Positions 44,170 through 53,865 of a stretch of DNA of 64,000 nt are shown in pieces. The position numbers were made by a program, and so were the translations under genes. Source of the stretch: Bacteroidota bacterium (GTDB taxonomy: Bacteria > Bacteroidota > Bacteroidia > Chitinophagales > Saprospiraceae); NCBI GenBank assembly GCA_029781865.1, contig JAKOVW010000062.1, positions 24,582-88,581 of the forward strand, given 5' to 3'. Within the stretch, counting starts at the first letter, position 1. Each line of letters starts with the position of its first letter. The notes beneath the pieces are model-generated. The model was not told the origin of the DNA, did not search any database, and saw only the letters and a program-made list of their open reading frames with translations.

Positions 44170-47100
44170 TTGAAGTACCATTTTACCAATAGCAATCTCA
44201 GGCTCTTCTGGAAGTGCCCGGGGGACTTCTTGGAACGCCTATTCATTGGCATTCTCTTATTCGTTTGTTTTCTGGATGTACGCTCTCAAAACCTCAGCGA
44301 TCTGCGCCTCGAACTTCTGGATGAAGAAAACGGACTGTCCAATATTATTATCACGAATATAGCCAGAGACTCTTCCGGTTTTTTATGGATTTGTACTTTG
44401 AATGGATTAAATCGCTATGATGGCAATACGTTCAAAATTTTCAAACACAGTGACAAGGATTCAAGCTCATTACTTCACGATAAAGGACAACAAATCTATG
44501 TCGATGCGTCAGGCAAAATATGGATAGGTTACCGCGAAGGGGGAATAAGTTATTTCAATGAAGATTGCCAGTGCTTTACTCATCTGAAGATGCCTGTTGA
44601 AAACAATAAAGAACATCTTCCTTCAGGTACCGGCATTTTTTATGTCGATAGTGTGAATACCTTATGGTATGGCGGAGTTGAAATTGGCTTGAATTCCTAT
44701 AACCTTCAAACCGGTAAAATCACCCGGTACAATTTACCTAAAATCAATACGGGTCATTTAAAACCCAACAATGTTGAAACAAATTCCATCAATTCGATCT
44801 ATGTAGATCAGGATGGTTTGTTTTGGATATGCACAGATAATGGATTATTTACGTTTGACCGCAAAAAAGAAATCTTTTCTTACAAAATATACAGTCTCGA
44901 AACACCAAAATTGTCCTATGATGATTTTTTTCTTGAATTAATTCCGGAAGGTAACAAAGGATTTTGGCTTGCGGTCTACGGTGGAGGAGTATGCTACTTT
45001 GATTTGCAAACAGAACAATTCACAAATTACAAGTACAATAAAAATGAACTCTCTGTTTCCATTGGCAATGTGGTCAGGGGCCTGTACCGGAAAAATGATG
45101 AAGAGTTATGGGTGACCACTGAGGATAAAGGATTAGGTACATTTAATACCGTCAGTAAAGAATTCCACTTCATGGAAGGAATGGCTGTGAATAATGTCGA
45201 AGTAACTTCCATGATCGTACACGATATGATCATTACTCCGGATCATGTCCTGTTTATGGCTAATGACGATGGCCTGCTGAAGTATAATCCCTATGTAAGT
45301 TTATTTAATTTTCATCCGCTGTTACCGGACAACAAACAAAAAGGTTTTGGTTTCAGAATCAGTAAAGTCATAGAAGATCCTGATTTGAATACCGTTTATT
45401 TTGCGACTGATTTAGGAAATGGCTTAAACATCCTGGATTCGAAATCAGGCCAACTGCAAATTCTTCCCATTGAAACAAATCCATTCAAAAAGGAACGCTA
45501 TATGCGCATTCTGGACATGACGATGGATAACAGAGGCAGGCTTTGGGTTTTATCTGTCGATTTTCTTTACTTATATGATAAGATCAGAAAGAAACTGATT
45601 CGCGTTCCCACTCCCTTTAAACTTGAAGATTATAAAACCAGATATATTTTTAAAAGTATGGCTCAGGATAACAACGGCAATATTTGGATCCTGACAGATC
45701 AAGGTAGTGTGCACCAATTTCATCCGGATCAAATTACTTTTTCTGAACCCATAAATTCAAACTCTCTTGATACCAATTCCATTGAACACTGCGATCGAAT
45801 TTCATTCGATAAACTAAACAGGATTTGGCTGCAGGGCGGCAATCGCATCGGCATTTTCAACCAATCAACGCAGCAATTTGAGCATCCTATACCTGCAGAC
45901 CTTCAGTCTATACTCAAAAATGGAGTCAACGGTATGACCTCAGATAGTTCCGGAAACATCTGGATGGCCATACAAAATAAAGGTCTTCTGAAAATCGATA
46001 CAAAAAATACAGAATACCTGAGTTATAAAATGATTACTGACGAAGAAGGATTGCCCACCAACAGAATTTACAATATCAGCAATGACCCTGAGGGCAATCT
46101 CTGGCTCACTACAATACTTGGAGTCATTTATATGAAAAGTACTAACCTTTCCTTCAGGATTTATAACCAGGCGGTGGGAATGGATAAAAGTTTTTGGTCG
46201 ATTAAATACAGTTGTGCCGGAAATAATTTCTTTTATATCACATCGAAGGGAAGATACTGTCGCGTAGACTTTGGCGCACTCAACAGGAAAGTGGAAACAC
46301 CTAAAATTTTCATTGATAAATTCAGAATATCGAATATTGAGCAAGCCATACAGTTGAAGCACAATATGTCTGTTAGTATTAAACCGAACGAAGACTTCTT
46401 TTCCTTTGAATTCGGATGTATTGATTTTACCAACCAGGCCCATAACAAGTTTGCCTATATGCTTGAAGGCTGGGACAAATCCTGGATTGAATCCGGCTCC
46501 CGACGCTATGCCAGTTACACCAACCTGGATGGCGGAAATTACAGATTTAAGGTGAAGGTCGCCAACAGCGAAGGCATTTATGGAAAACCGATCGAAATTG
46601 CCGTCATCATTAATACGCCATTCTACAAAAAAACATGGTTCGTTTTTCTGGTGGCCTTGTTATTTGTAATCATGATTTTTTCACTTTATCAATATCGGAT
46701 CAAACAAATTGAAAAAACAGAACATTTAAAAACGGAATTCAACAAGCAGCTTTCGGAAACAAGAATGGAAGCTTTGCGGGCTCAGATGAATCCTCATTTC
46801 ATCTTCAATTGCCTTAATTCTATAAACAGGTATGTCATTAAAAGCGATATTAAAACGGCTTCCCTGTACATCACCCGATTTGCAAAACTCATACGACTTA
46901 TATTGGATAACTCAGAGTACAAAAAAGTCGTACTCGCCAATGAGCTGGAGGCATTGAAATTATATATCGAAATGGAAGCTCTTCGTTTTGACCATAAATT
47001 CAGTTTCGAAATACATGTCGATGATGAAGTCGATACGTCCAACATCGAAATCCCTCCACTGATTATACAACCTTATGTGGAAAACGCAATCTGGCATGGT

Positions 47101-47385
47101 CTTCTTCAGAAAGATTCCGGTGGAAATTTAAAAATTCATGTTTCCCTGGAAAATGAAATACTAACCTGCGAGATTACAGATAATGGTATCGGAAGACAAA
47201 AAGCGATGGAATACAAAAGTAAAAACGCACCTACACGCAAATCGATTGGAATGAAACTCACCGAGGAAAGATTGAATATGGCTTCTGATGAGTTCTCCAA
47301 TTCAGGTACCCAAAAAATTATAGATTTGTACGATGAAAATGGATTGCCTGCAGGAACTAAAGTAATTATAACCATACCCGTTTGA
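44170..47385 (+). CDS. LytS-type sensor histidine kinase with two-component propeller domain
   Basis: 1071 residues. There is a signal or anchor segment near residues 22-40 (LFIGILLFVCFLDV) from a TTG start. A periplasmic double seven-bladed propeller (Reg_prop) runs from about 45 to 750, with repeated units such as GFLWICTLNGLNRYDGNTFK and GLFWICTDNGLFTFD. A Y_Y_Y domain follows (FAYMLEGWDKSWIESGSRRY, about 765-825). A membrane helix (WFVFLVALLFVIMIFSLYQY) comes next. The cytoplasmic His_kinase domain has phospho-acceptor His876 in MNPHFIFNCLNSINRYV and the ATPase region VENAIWHGL and DNGIGR. It senses an extracytoplasmic signal. The cognate LytTR regulator starts four bases downstream. Confidence 0.93.
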   Translation: MKYHFTNSNLRLFWKCPGDFLERLFIGILLFVCFLDVRSQNLSDLRLELLDEENGLSNIIITNIARDSSGFLWICTLNGLNRYDGNTFKIFKHSDKDSSSLLHDKGQQIYVDASGKIWIGYREGGISYFNEDCQCFTHLKMPVENNKEHLPSGTGIFYVDSVNTLWYGGVEIGLNSYNLQTGKITRYNLPKINTGHLKPNNVETNSINSIYVDQDGLFWICTDNGLFTFDRKKEIFSYKIYSLETPKLSYDDFFLELIPEGNKGFWLAVYGGGVCYFDLQTEQFTNYKYNKNELSVSIGNVVRGLYRKNDEELWVTTEDKGLGTFNTVSKEFHFMEGMAVNNVEVTSMIVHDMIITPDHVLFMANDDGLLKYNPYVSLFNFHPLLPDNKQKGFGFRISKVIEDPDLNTVYFATDLGNGLNILDSKSGQLQILPIETNPFKKERYMRILDMTMDNRGRLWVLSVDFLYLYDKIRKKLIRVPTPFKLEDYKTRYIFKSMAQDNNGNIWILTDQGSVHQFHPDQITFSEPINSNSLDTNSIEHCDRISFDKLNRIWLQGGNRIGIFNQSTQQFEHPIPADLQSILKNGVNGMTSDSSGNIWMAIQNKGLLKIDTKNTEYLSYKMITDEEGLPTNRIYNISNDPEGNLWLTTILGVIYMKSTNLSFRIYNQAVGMDKSFWSIKYSCAGNNFFYITSKGRYCRVDFGALNRKVETPKIFIDKFRISNIEQAIQLKHNMSVSIKPNEDFFSFEFGCIDFTNQAHNKFAYMLEGWDKSWIESGSRRYASYTNLDGGNYRFKVKVANSEGIYGKPIEIAVIINTPFYKKTWFVFLVALLFVIMIFSLYQYRIKQIEKTEHLKTEFNKQLSETRMEALRAQMNPHFIFNCLNSINRYVIKSDIKTASLYITRFAKLIRLILDNSEYKKVVLANELEALKLYIEMEALRFDHKFSFEIHVDDEVDTSNIEIPPLIIQPYVENAIWHGLLQKDSGGNLKIHVSLENEILTCEITDNGIGRQKAMEYKSKNAPTRKSIGMKLTEERLNMASDEFSNSGTQKIIDLYDENGLPAGTKVIITIPV

Positions 47386-47389
47386 TAAA

Positions 47390-48136
47390 ATGATCAAGGC
47401 TGTAATTATAGATGATGAACGGAACAGCATAGAAATGCTGGAATGGCTGATTACCACTTATTGCGCCGAAGTACAAATACTTGCCTTGTGTCAGTCGGGT
47501 GAGGAAGGTATTCAGGCCATTAAACAACATAAGCCCGAAGTCATTTTTCTTGATATTGAAATGCCAAAAATGAATGGCTTTGATATGCTTGAAACATTTA
47601 AAGATATTGATTTTGAAATTGTATTCACTACAGCCTATGATAAATTTGCTGTAAGGGCATTCCGGTATTCTGCCTTGAATTATCTTTTAAAACCAATTGA
47701 CCCGGATGATTTAAAAGCAACTATCGGACGATTAAAAGAAAAAAAATCTACTCCTTCAAAAGAGCAAATGGAGCTTTTGTTTCAAAACCTGATCGCCAGG
47801 AATAATCCGGTAGAACGCATTGCCTTATCTACCAATGACGGCCTGATCTTTGTCCAGACAAAAAATATCGCTTATTGCAAAGCGGAAAGCAATTATACCC
47901 ATGTCGTCATGGCGGATGGTCAAAAGATACTCGTTGCCAAAACCCTTAAAGAAATTGACGAAACGCTTTCCGGAAAAGACTTCTTCAGGGTGCATAATTC
48001 CTATCTCGTAAACATCAACCACATTACCAAATTTGTTCGGGGTGATGGCGGTTATATACTCATGCCCGATAAAACGGAGATCATTATAGCCCGGAGCAAA
48101 CGCGATGAGTTTTTTCAGCTTTTTCACCGTTTTTAA
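47390..48136 (+). CDS. LytTR-family response regulator
   Basis: 248 residues. The receiver domain begins IKAVIIDDERNS, with the phospho-acceptor Asp55 in VIFLDIEMPKMNGF and the switch lysine in LLKPIDPDDL. The C-terminal LytTR DNA-binding domain (about 145-245) contains IAYCKAESNYTHVVMADG and FFRVHNSYLVNINHITKF. It acts as the transcription factor for the adjacent kinase. Targets are not known; the GRAS operon directly downstream and the duplicated leader segments farther on are candidates by position only. Confidence 0.94.
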   Translation: MIKAVIIDDERNSIEMLEWLITTYCAEVQILALCQSGEEGIQAIKQHKPEVIFLDIEMPKMNGFDMLETFKDIDFEIVFTTAYDKFAVRAFRYSALNYLLKPIDPDDLKATIGRLKEKKSTPSKEQMELLFQNLIARNNPVERIALSTNDGLIFVQTKNIAYCKAESNYTHVVMADGQKILVAKTLKEIDETLSGKDFFRVHNSYLVNINHITKFVRGDGGYILMPDKTEIIIARSKRDEFFQLFHRF

Positions 48137-48254
48137 AGCGCTCCTTCCGGGCCTGATTTTGATTTTGGCGCCTAAATCCACTAACAAAATCCGTCAGCCA
48201 CTCTTAAAACCGGTCAGCGGCTAAGTGATCCAAAACCATAACAGCCTCCTGGCT

Positions 48255-48262
48255 TAGGTTTG
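48255..48262 (+). promoter_or_regulatory. Candidate promoter -7 element before the peptide/GRAS genes
   Basis: TAGGTTTG fits TAnnTTTG. It ends four bases before the ATG of the 39-residue peptide and about 160 bases before the GRAS methyltransferase. If used, the peptide message would be leaderless or start just after its ATG. Confidence 0.35.
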
Positions 48263-48266
48263 CATC

Positions 48267-48386
48267 ATGAATTATAAACAACACAAGGCTAGCTTTAAAA
48301 AGAAAGCATTTCCGGCCTACGATCTTTTCTTTTTACTGACAGTAAGCCTGTTCTTGTTTATACTGATCATGCTTTTGAAATATTAA
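48267..48386 (+). CDS. 39-residue single-pass membrane peptide
   Basis: ATG 48267 opens MNYKQHKASFKKKAFPAYDL, then a hydrophobic helix FFLLTVSLFLFILIMLLKY to the stop. The basic N-terminus and single helix are typical of small inner-membrane proteins. It lies 36 bases before the GRAS gene on the same strand. No family recognised. It could be a real small protein or chance coding in the leader; the close upstream promoter-like element leaves this open. Confidence 0.45.
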   Translation: MNYKQHKASFKKKAFPAYDLFFLLTVSLFLFILIMLLKY

Positions 48387-48422
48387 ATCCAAACTTTTCA
48401 AACAGTTCTAATTTAAAATCAT

Positions 48423-49499
48423 ATGAATTCAACTATTGCAAAACCAGATCTCTTTTTAAGCTTAAGCGGATTGATTGACAAAAACCTCAATTCAATCCGA
48501 CCTGATGCAAAAAATGAACTGGAATCTTTATTCGCTTACTGCAGGGAAGGCATGGAAACGGATTCTCAGAAATTTCTGGCTACGATATTGATCAAAGCAT
48601 TAAACAAAACAATTCAATCGGAATCCATTAATGAGAATATCTACCAGAAACAATACGAAGTGCCGCAAATTCACTTGTTTAATATACTCATCGAAAAATT
48701 TCCTTATGTAAAATACAGCCAGCAAATAATCAATACGGCAATTGCTGATATCATAAAGAAAAACGAGGAAGTCACCATTATCGACATTGGGGTTGGCCTC
48801 GGCACTCAGATGGTCAACATCATAGAGTTGTCCAAAGAATTCAGTCATTTAAAGAAACTGCGAATCATTGGCATAGAGCCTTTTGAAGAAGCACTGAATA
48901 TTGCTGAAGCAAAAATCAATTCCTGGCAGGGAAAAGTGCCGTTTACCCTTGACTTCGTAGCTGTTAAGGAGTATGCAGAAAAAGTAGACTTTACTTCATT
49001 TAAAACTTTGGAAGGGACTGTGATTGTAAATGCATCTCTTGCCTTGCATCATATTCAATCCGATGCCCAGCGAAATGCAACGATTGCAAACATCAAGTCT
49101 ATCAAACCGGCTGCCTTCATTTTAACAGAACCCAATGTCAATCATTTTGAACCCTCGCTATACCGGCGATTCACAAATTGCTATCATCATTTTTATAGCT
49201 TATTTCAGGTAATCGATCAACTTGAAATTGACAACAATGAAAAAAATGCACTGAAATTATTTTTTGGACGAGAAATAGAAGACATCCTCGGCAAACCGGA
49301 AAAAGACCGATTCGAAAAACACGAACCTGCTACCCACTGGATAAAAAGACTGCAGGAAAACCAATTTACCATACAAAATGAATTATTGGTTATCCCGGCT
49401 AATTTGAAATTGGGTGTCGAAATAAAATATCACAACGAAGGGTTTCTCGGCTTCACCTTCGATCAGGAAACCGCTTTAGCTGTAATTTATGCAAACTAG
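48423..49499 (+). CDS. Bacterial GRAS-family SAM-dependent methyltransferase
   Basis: 358 residues. After an N-terminal helical cap (1-115) comes the Rossmann fold VTIIDIGVGLGTQMVNIIEL (about 119-138) and an acidic strand end RIIGIEPFEEALNIAE. GRAS landmarks follow in order: VIVNASLALHHI (VHIID/LHxLL-like), FILTEPNVNHFEPSLYRRFT then FYSLFQVID (PFYRE-like), FGREIEDILG, RFEKHEPATHWIKRLQENQF and EGFLGFTFDQETALAVIYAN (SAW-like end). GRAS is best known from plant regulators; bacterial homologues are predicted small-molecule methyltransferases. It overlaps the aminotransferase gene by 11 bases, so the two probably modify one metabolite. Confidence 0.8.
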   Translation: MNSTIAKPDLFLSLSGLIDKNLNSIRPDAKNELESLFAYCREGMETDSQKFLATILIKALNKTIQSESINENIYQKQYEVPQIHLFNILIEKFPYVKYSQQIINTAIADIIKKNEEVTIIDIGVGLGTQMVNIIELSKEFSHLKKLRIIGIEPFEEALNIAEAKINSWQGKVPFTLDFVAVKEYAEKVDFTSFKTLEGTVIVNASLALHHIQSDAQRNATIANIKSIKPAAFILTEPNVNHFEPSLYRRFTNCYHHFYSLFQVIDQLEIDNNEKNALKLFFGREIEDILGKPEKDRFEKHEPATHWIKRLQENQFTIQNELLVIPANLKLGVEIKYHNEGFLGFTFDQETALAVIYAN

Positions 49500-50685
49500 A
49501 AATCAACCAAACATGACCGACCATTTTTTCAGTTTTCTGTTGCAAACTGCAGAAACCCGCATTGCTCCGGCCAAACAGTCTTCCCGTTTTCTGCTGGATA
49601 AAAATGAACAGTCCGACGACATCGATATTTCGCTGAAGAAAAAAGTCCTGGAATCGCTTCTGCATGCAAACTGGAACCGCTACCCTGCTTCTGACTACAA
49701 AGACATTGAATGCAAAGTAGCCGAATACTGCAAGTTGAAGGCAGAAAATATTGTATTGAGTGCCGGTTCTGCAAGTATTATAACTACGCTACTTGACTTC
49801 TTTGCTTTAAATAATAAAAACATCATTATCACCCAACCGTCCTATTCCTTATTTGATTATCACTGCAAGACTTATAATATCAATTACCATCCCTGGTTAC
49901 TGACTCCGGAGTTGGAATTTGATTTTGCTAATTTACCAAAGCTGGACTCCAATTCTGTATTGATCATCACCTCGCCCAATAATCCGGTTGGCAATACCAT
50001 GAAGATGGAGCAACTTGAGCAATTACTCAGCGCCAATCCACAGTCCATGTTTATTGTGGATGGTGTGTATTGCGAGTTTAGTGAAACAGACTTCACTCCG
50101 CTTATTGGCAAGTATGAAAACCTAATCATCCTCCGTTCATTTTCAAAAGCTTTCCCCATCGCAGGCCTGCGTTTAGGTTACCTTTGCGCATCTGCTCATG
50201 TGGCATCCATTATTAAAAAACTCATCCTGCAATTTTCCATTACCCATTTTTCACTCATTTTTGCCCGCGAGATGCTATTCAATCCCGAATTTATGGAGAG
50301 TGCCAGAGTGAGAGTAAAAGCTATCATCAGCGAGCGGGAGCGCATGTATCAACTGATTAAGAACAGGTATGACGAAAATAAAATTCACGTATTCAGATCA
50401 GAAGGAAATTTTCTGCTGCTACGGATATTCGATACTGATACCTACGAAAATTTACTGTCTTGCTTAAACACGCACGGCATCAAAATTCTGAGAACATCCT
50501 CTTTTAAACTTCTGGAAAATACCTTCCGCGTATCCATTGGCAATGAAGAAGAGAATGATGCATTTTTGAATTGCCTTTCAAAAATCATGCAAGCCGATAA
50601 TAAACCGGTTTTAAAAGTAAGCTTTAATAAACACAAAGCTGAATCAGATTACTCTATGTTTTTGTCCCTGCAAAATAGCAATTAA
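49489..50685 (+). CDS. HisC-like class I/II aminotransferase
   Basis: 398 residues of fold-type I PLP enzyme. It has WNRYPASDYKDIECKVAEYC, VLSAGSASIITTLLDFFA (cofactor phosphate loop), ITSPNNPVGN, FIVDGVYCEF and the Schiff-base lysine in RSFSKAFPIAGLRLGY (about 220-235). Its closest style is histidinol-phosphate or aromatic aminotransferases, but the his operon is absent and a GRAS methyltransferase is translationally coupled upstream, so a special metabolite is more likely than histidine synthesis. ATG 49513 (MTDHF) is an alternative start. Confidence 0.85.
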   Translation: MQTRNQPNMTDHFFSFLLQTAETRIAPAKQSSRFLLDKNEQSDDIDISLKKKVLESLLHANWNRYPASDYKDIECKVAEYCKLKAENIVLSAGSASIITTLLDFFALNNKNIIITQPSYSLFDYHCKTYNINYHPWLLTPELEFDFANLPKLDSNSVLIITSPNNPVGNTMKMEQLEQLLSANPQSMFIVDGVYCEFSETDFTPLIGKYENLIILRSFSKAFPIAGLRLGYLCASAHVASIIKKLILQFSITHFSLIFAREMLFNPEFMESARVRVKAIISERERMYQLIKNRYDENKIHVFRSEGNFLLLRIFDTDTYENLLSCLNTHGIKILRTSSFKLLENTFRVSIGNEEENDAFLNCLSKIMQADNKPVLKVSFNKHKAESDYSMFLSLQNSN

Positions 50686-50754
50686 AAAAAATAATCTCAG
50701 TTGCGGCTTTAGGAATACGATTTTTACTTTATCCATATCAATCTGTGTGCTTAT

Positions 50755-50974
50755 CACATTCATTTTAGGAAATATTTCCAAAAGTGATCATAAATTACCC
50801 CAGCGCAAAAGCACTGAGCGCACATCACCTATATATCTTTGGACTTGTGCCTATATTTAGTCTCTTACATATTTAATGTTAAGATAAAATTATAACAGGA
50901 AATATAAAGTATCAGTTAATTTTACTTACATTTAAGCTATGTTTGTTAAACATTTTTCTGAGGATTTACAAATT
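50755..50974 (+). repeat. Duplicated leader segment, copy 1
   Basis: About 220 bases directly before the FG-GAP gene. They share, in order, AGTGAT, CAGCGCAAAAG, CACCTATATATCTTTGGACT, TATAACAGG, then ACTTACATTTAAGCTATGTT and AAACATTTTTCTGAGGATTT with copies at 53.9 and 55.9 kb. TATCTTTG at 50834-50841 fits the -7 consensus. The ATG at 50939 belongs to the repeat, not to the gene start. Confidence 0.8.
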
Positions 50975-53839
50975 ATGTCTTATCGGATCAGGCCATTAAA
51001 AATATGCACATTTTTAATGGCCTTATTTTTAATAACACAATGTTATGGACAGATTAAGATATGTTTGGAAGATTCCACAAAATGCTATTTTAAAACAAAG
51101 TACTTTCTTTCAAATTTTGAAATTGAAAGAAAAAATGAAAGTGTCGAGGACGTTCGTACGGCTTATTCTTTCCTATTGGCTGATATGGATGGAGATTGCG
51201 TTCCTGAGTTTATAGTTCCCGGAGTTAATTGGGATAAAATCATAATTCTTGATTCAAAGACAGGAAGAATTAAATGGGAATTTAGCACTCCGACAATGGA
51301 AATATACCGTGGTAGTATTGCAGTAGCCGATGTGGATAATGATAGAGTTCCTGAAATTTTTATTAAAACACAAGGATTTGGATCAAATCCTGTTAATCTC
51401 AAAGATAGACTTATATGTTATAGTTCAACAGGATTGCAAAAATGGATTTCAGATCAGAGAGTAAATTCCACTAATAATAATAATAATGAAATCACTGGAA
51501 TGTTGGCTTTAGCTGATTTTAATCAAGACGGTATTCCTGAACTATATATTAATAACCAAATTTTTAATGCACGCACAGGAGTAAAATTAGTTGGCGGTGG
51601 TTTGAATGGAATCGGGAAAGAGAATAAATTAAATTTTGATCCTGGTCCAATTACAGTGGCAGCACAATTAGATAATGATACTTCAGATTTAGAGCTTGCA
51701 GCTGGTTATACCATTTATAAAGTAAGAATTTCTAATACAAATGGGAGTATCGGTAATGGCATGACCCCTTATAATATCCAAGTTAACAATGTTTACAGAG
51801 ATGGCTTTACTACTGTTGGGGACATTAATCTGGATGGCAAACTAGACGTTATAGTTACTTCTCCAGGGATTAACGATGATGCCCTTCTTTATGCGTATAC
51901 ATTTAAAAATGGAGTTTTACAGCTTTTAGCAATGAGTTATCCACAAGGTGCAGGATACACGGGGATAGGCCCTGCTTGTATTGGTGATATTCATGGTAAT
52001 GGACGACCCTCTATTCTAATCACAAGAGATTCATTTTTATATTCTTATACCTATAATGGTACTTCTGTCTTTCAACATGAATGGTCAATGGCAACATCCG
52101 ATAGATCGGGTTCTACAGGAGTAACACTGTTTGACTTAAATCATGATGGAATAAATGATATTGTCTATCGAGATGAAACTAACTTAAAGATAATTAATGG
52201 ATCTGTGCTACCCCCAAAAGAATTAGCAAGTATAAAATGTCTTTCCCCAACTCTAAATGAGTATCCATTAATAGGAGATATTGACAACTCTGGACATGCT
52301 AAGATTTGTGTTTCTTGTGACATTTCATATAATAATCCATTAGGCAAACTCACAATCTTCGGTCCTCCAGACTCCCTCTCCGGCTGGGCACCAGCACGTG
52401 GAGTCTGGAATCAATACAACTATCATGTGCTCAATATCAACGATGATCTCACTGTGCCAAGGGTAGAAAAGAATAATGCTACTTACAAAAATGGAAAGTA
52501 CAATAATTTTTATGTGCAGGAATCCCTGCTGGATGAAAACGGAATGTATAAAAAACTGGCTGCGAGCCTTTGGGGCAGAATCCATTGCATCCATTACGAT
52601 CCCTTTTTGGATGAATACATCGTGAGCTTTGATATTTTTAACAAAAAAGATGCATCTGCACTTGCCGATATTAATCTGCCAGTTTCATTTTATAATGGCA
52701 ATCCTTCAGTGAGCGGTAAATTGCTTGGTACTTATTATACACAGAAAATAATATCCGTTGGTGACAGTCTTTTTAATTTGGAATTTCATTTTAAGGCAAA
52801 TGCATTGAGCGATCTTTTTATGGTCGTCAATACAAAAAGGGATACTGCTGGCATATTCAATCCATCTGATTTTTCGTCAGCTGAGTGCGATTATACAGAT
52901 AATTATTTCCATACCCTAGAGTTTCCAAAAATAAAAATAATTTCTATTTCAATCTGTAATGGCAGTGAATACCAATTTTATGATACGACTTTAACAGTTC
53001 AAGGAAGATATGTTCATTCATTTTACAATACCAAGGGTTGTGATAGTTTGATATCTGTCCTCGAATTAACAACTGTTGATTCCATTAATAGTTTGCAAAC
53101 TTTAACTGCCTGCGATAGTTTCAATTGGAATGGCATAGTATACCGGGAGAATGGAACATTTATGAATCATTTTCAAGCAGAAAATGGTTGCGATAGTATT
53201 GTTACACTGAATCTGATCGTTCGCAAAAGTAACGATACTCTAATTCAGACTACAGCTTGTAGAAAATTTGGATATAATGATAAAGTCTACACCGAAGGAG
53301 GCAAGTATTATATAACATTGAGAAACCACCAGGGCTGTGACAGTCTTATCGAACTTGATCTGAATATTATTGCACTGGATACCAATATCACTAAACTGGG
53401 AAATACCTTAATTGCGTTGGATAGTGTAGCAACTTACCAATGGGTTGATTGCAATAATAATTTTGCTATTGTACCTGGGGCGACGCAAAAAACTTTTAAA
53501 CCAAATAAAGATGGAAGCTATGCAGTGATTATCACCACGCCCCCATGTATTGATACATCAGCTTGTCTAGAAGTTGTGTTAACACAAACAATAAATAGCA
53601 GTTTAAACAATTTCATCATTTACCCAAATCCAGCTAAGGATGAACTAATAATTGAATCAAATTTGGAATTACCCTACAACATTAAAATAGAATCTTTATC
53701 AGGAAGCAGTATTCATGAGATCAAAAATGTTCATACTGATAAAATGATAATTCCTGTTGAGAATTATCCTGTAGGATTGTATATTATCTCAATCCAAAAT
53801 TCTAAAAAGAAAAACAGTCAGAAATGGCTGAAGATATAA
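50975..53839 (+). CDS. Secreted FG-GAP/VCBS repeat protein with T9SS sorting domain
   Basis: 955 residues from ATG 50975. An ATG 36 bases upstream lies in the shared leader repeat and is rejected. The signal peptide is ICTFLMALFLITQCYGQ. FG-GAP blades carry Ca-binding DxDxDG-type loops: ADMDGDCVPEF, ADVDNDRVPEI, ADFNQDGIPEL, GDINLDGKLDV, FDLNHDGINDI. A conserved GWAPARGVWNQYNYHVLNIN segment follows (about residue 470). Three GCDSL/GCDSI cysteine repeats lie at about 680-800. A T9SS type A domain ends it (IIYPNPAKDELIIES, YPVGLYIISIQN). It is likely a surface adhesin-like protein. Base composition changes at about 52370. Confidence 0.88.
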   Translation: MSYRIRPLKICTFLMALFLITQCYGQIKICLEDSTKCYFKTKYFLSNFEIERKNESVEDVRTAYSFLLADMDGDCVPEFIVPGVNWDKIIILDSKTGRIKWEFSTPTMEIYRGSIAVADVDNDRVPEIFIKTQGFGSNPVNLKDRLICYSSTGLQKWISDQRVNSTNNNNNEITGMLALADFNQDGIPELYINNQIFNARTGVKLVGGGLNGIGKENKLNFDPGPITVAAQLDNDTSDLELAAGYTIYKVRISNTNGSIGNGMTPYNIQVNNVYRDGFTTVGDINLDGKLDVIVTSPGINDDALLYAYTFKNGVLQLLAMSYPQGAGYTGIGPACIGDIHGNGRPSILITRDSFLYSYTYNGTSVFQHEWSMATSDRSGSTGVTLFDLNHDGINDIVYRDETNLKIINGSVLPPKELASIKCLSPTLNEYPLIGDIDNSGHAKICVSCDISYNNPLGKLTIFGPPDSLSGWAPARGVWNQYNYHVLNINDDLTVPRVEKNNATYKNGKYNNFYVQESLLDENGMYKKLAASLWGRIHCIHYDPFLDEYIVSFDIFNKKDASALADINLPVSFYNGNPSVSGKLLGTYYTQKIISVGDSLFNLEFHFKANALSDLFMVVNTKRDTAGIFNPSDFSSAECDYTDNYFHTLEFPKIKIISISICNGSEYQFYDTTLTVQGRYVHSFYNTKGCDSLISVLELTTVDSINSLQTLTACDSFNWNGIVYRENGTFMNHFQAENGCDSIVTLNLIVRKSNDTLIQTTACRKFGYNDKVYTEGGKYYITLRNHQGCDSLIELDLNIIALDTNITKLGNTLIALDSVATYQWVDCNNNFAIVPGATQKTFKPNKDGSYAVIITTPPCIDTSACLEVVLTQTINSSLNNFIIYPNPAKDELIIESNLELPYNIKIESLSGSSIHEIKNVHTDKMIIPVENYPVGLYIISIQNSKKKNSQKWLKI

Positions 53840-53865
53840 TAAAGGCAAATTTACTTGGATTGTAT

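Noticed and set aside
50939..50974. ATG 50939 as the start of the FG-GAP protein
   Set aside because: The ATG is part of the leader repeat shared with non-homologous genes; the signal peptide starts properly at 50975.
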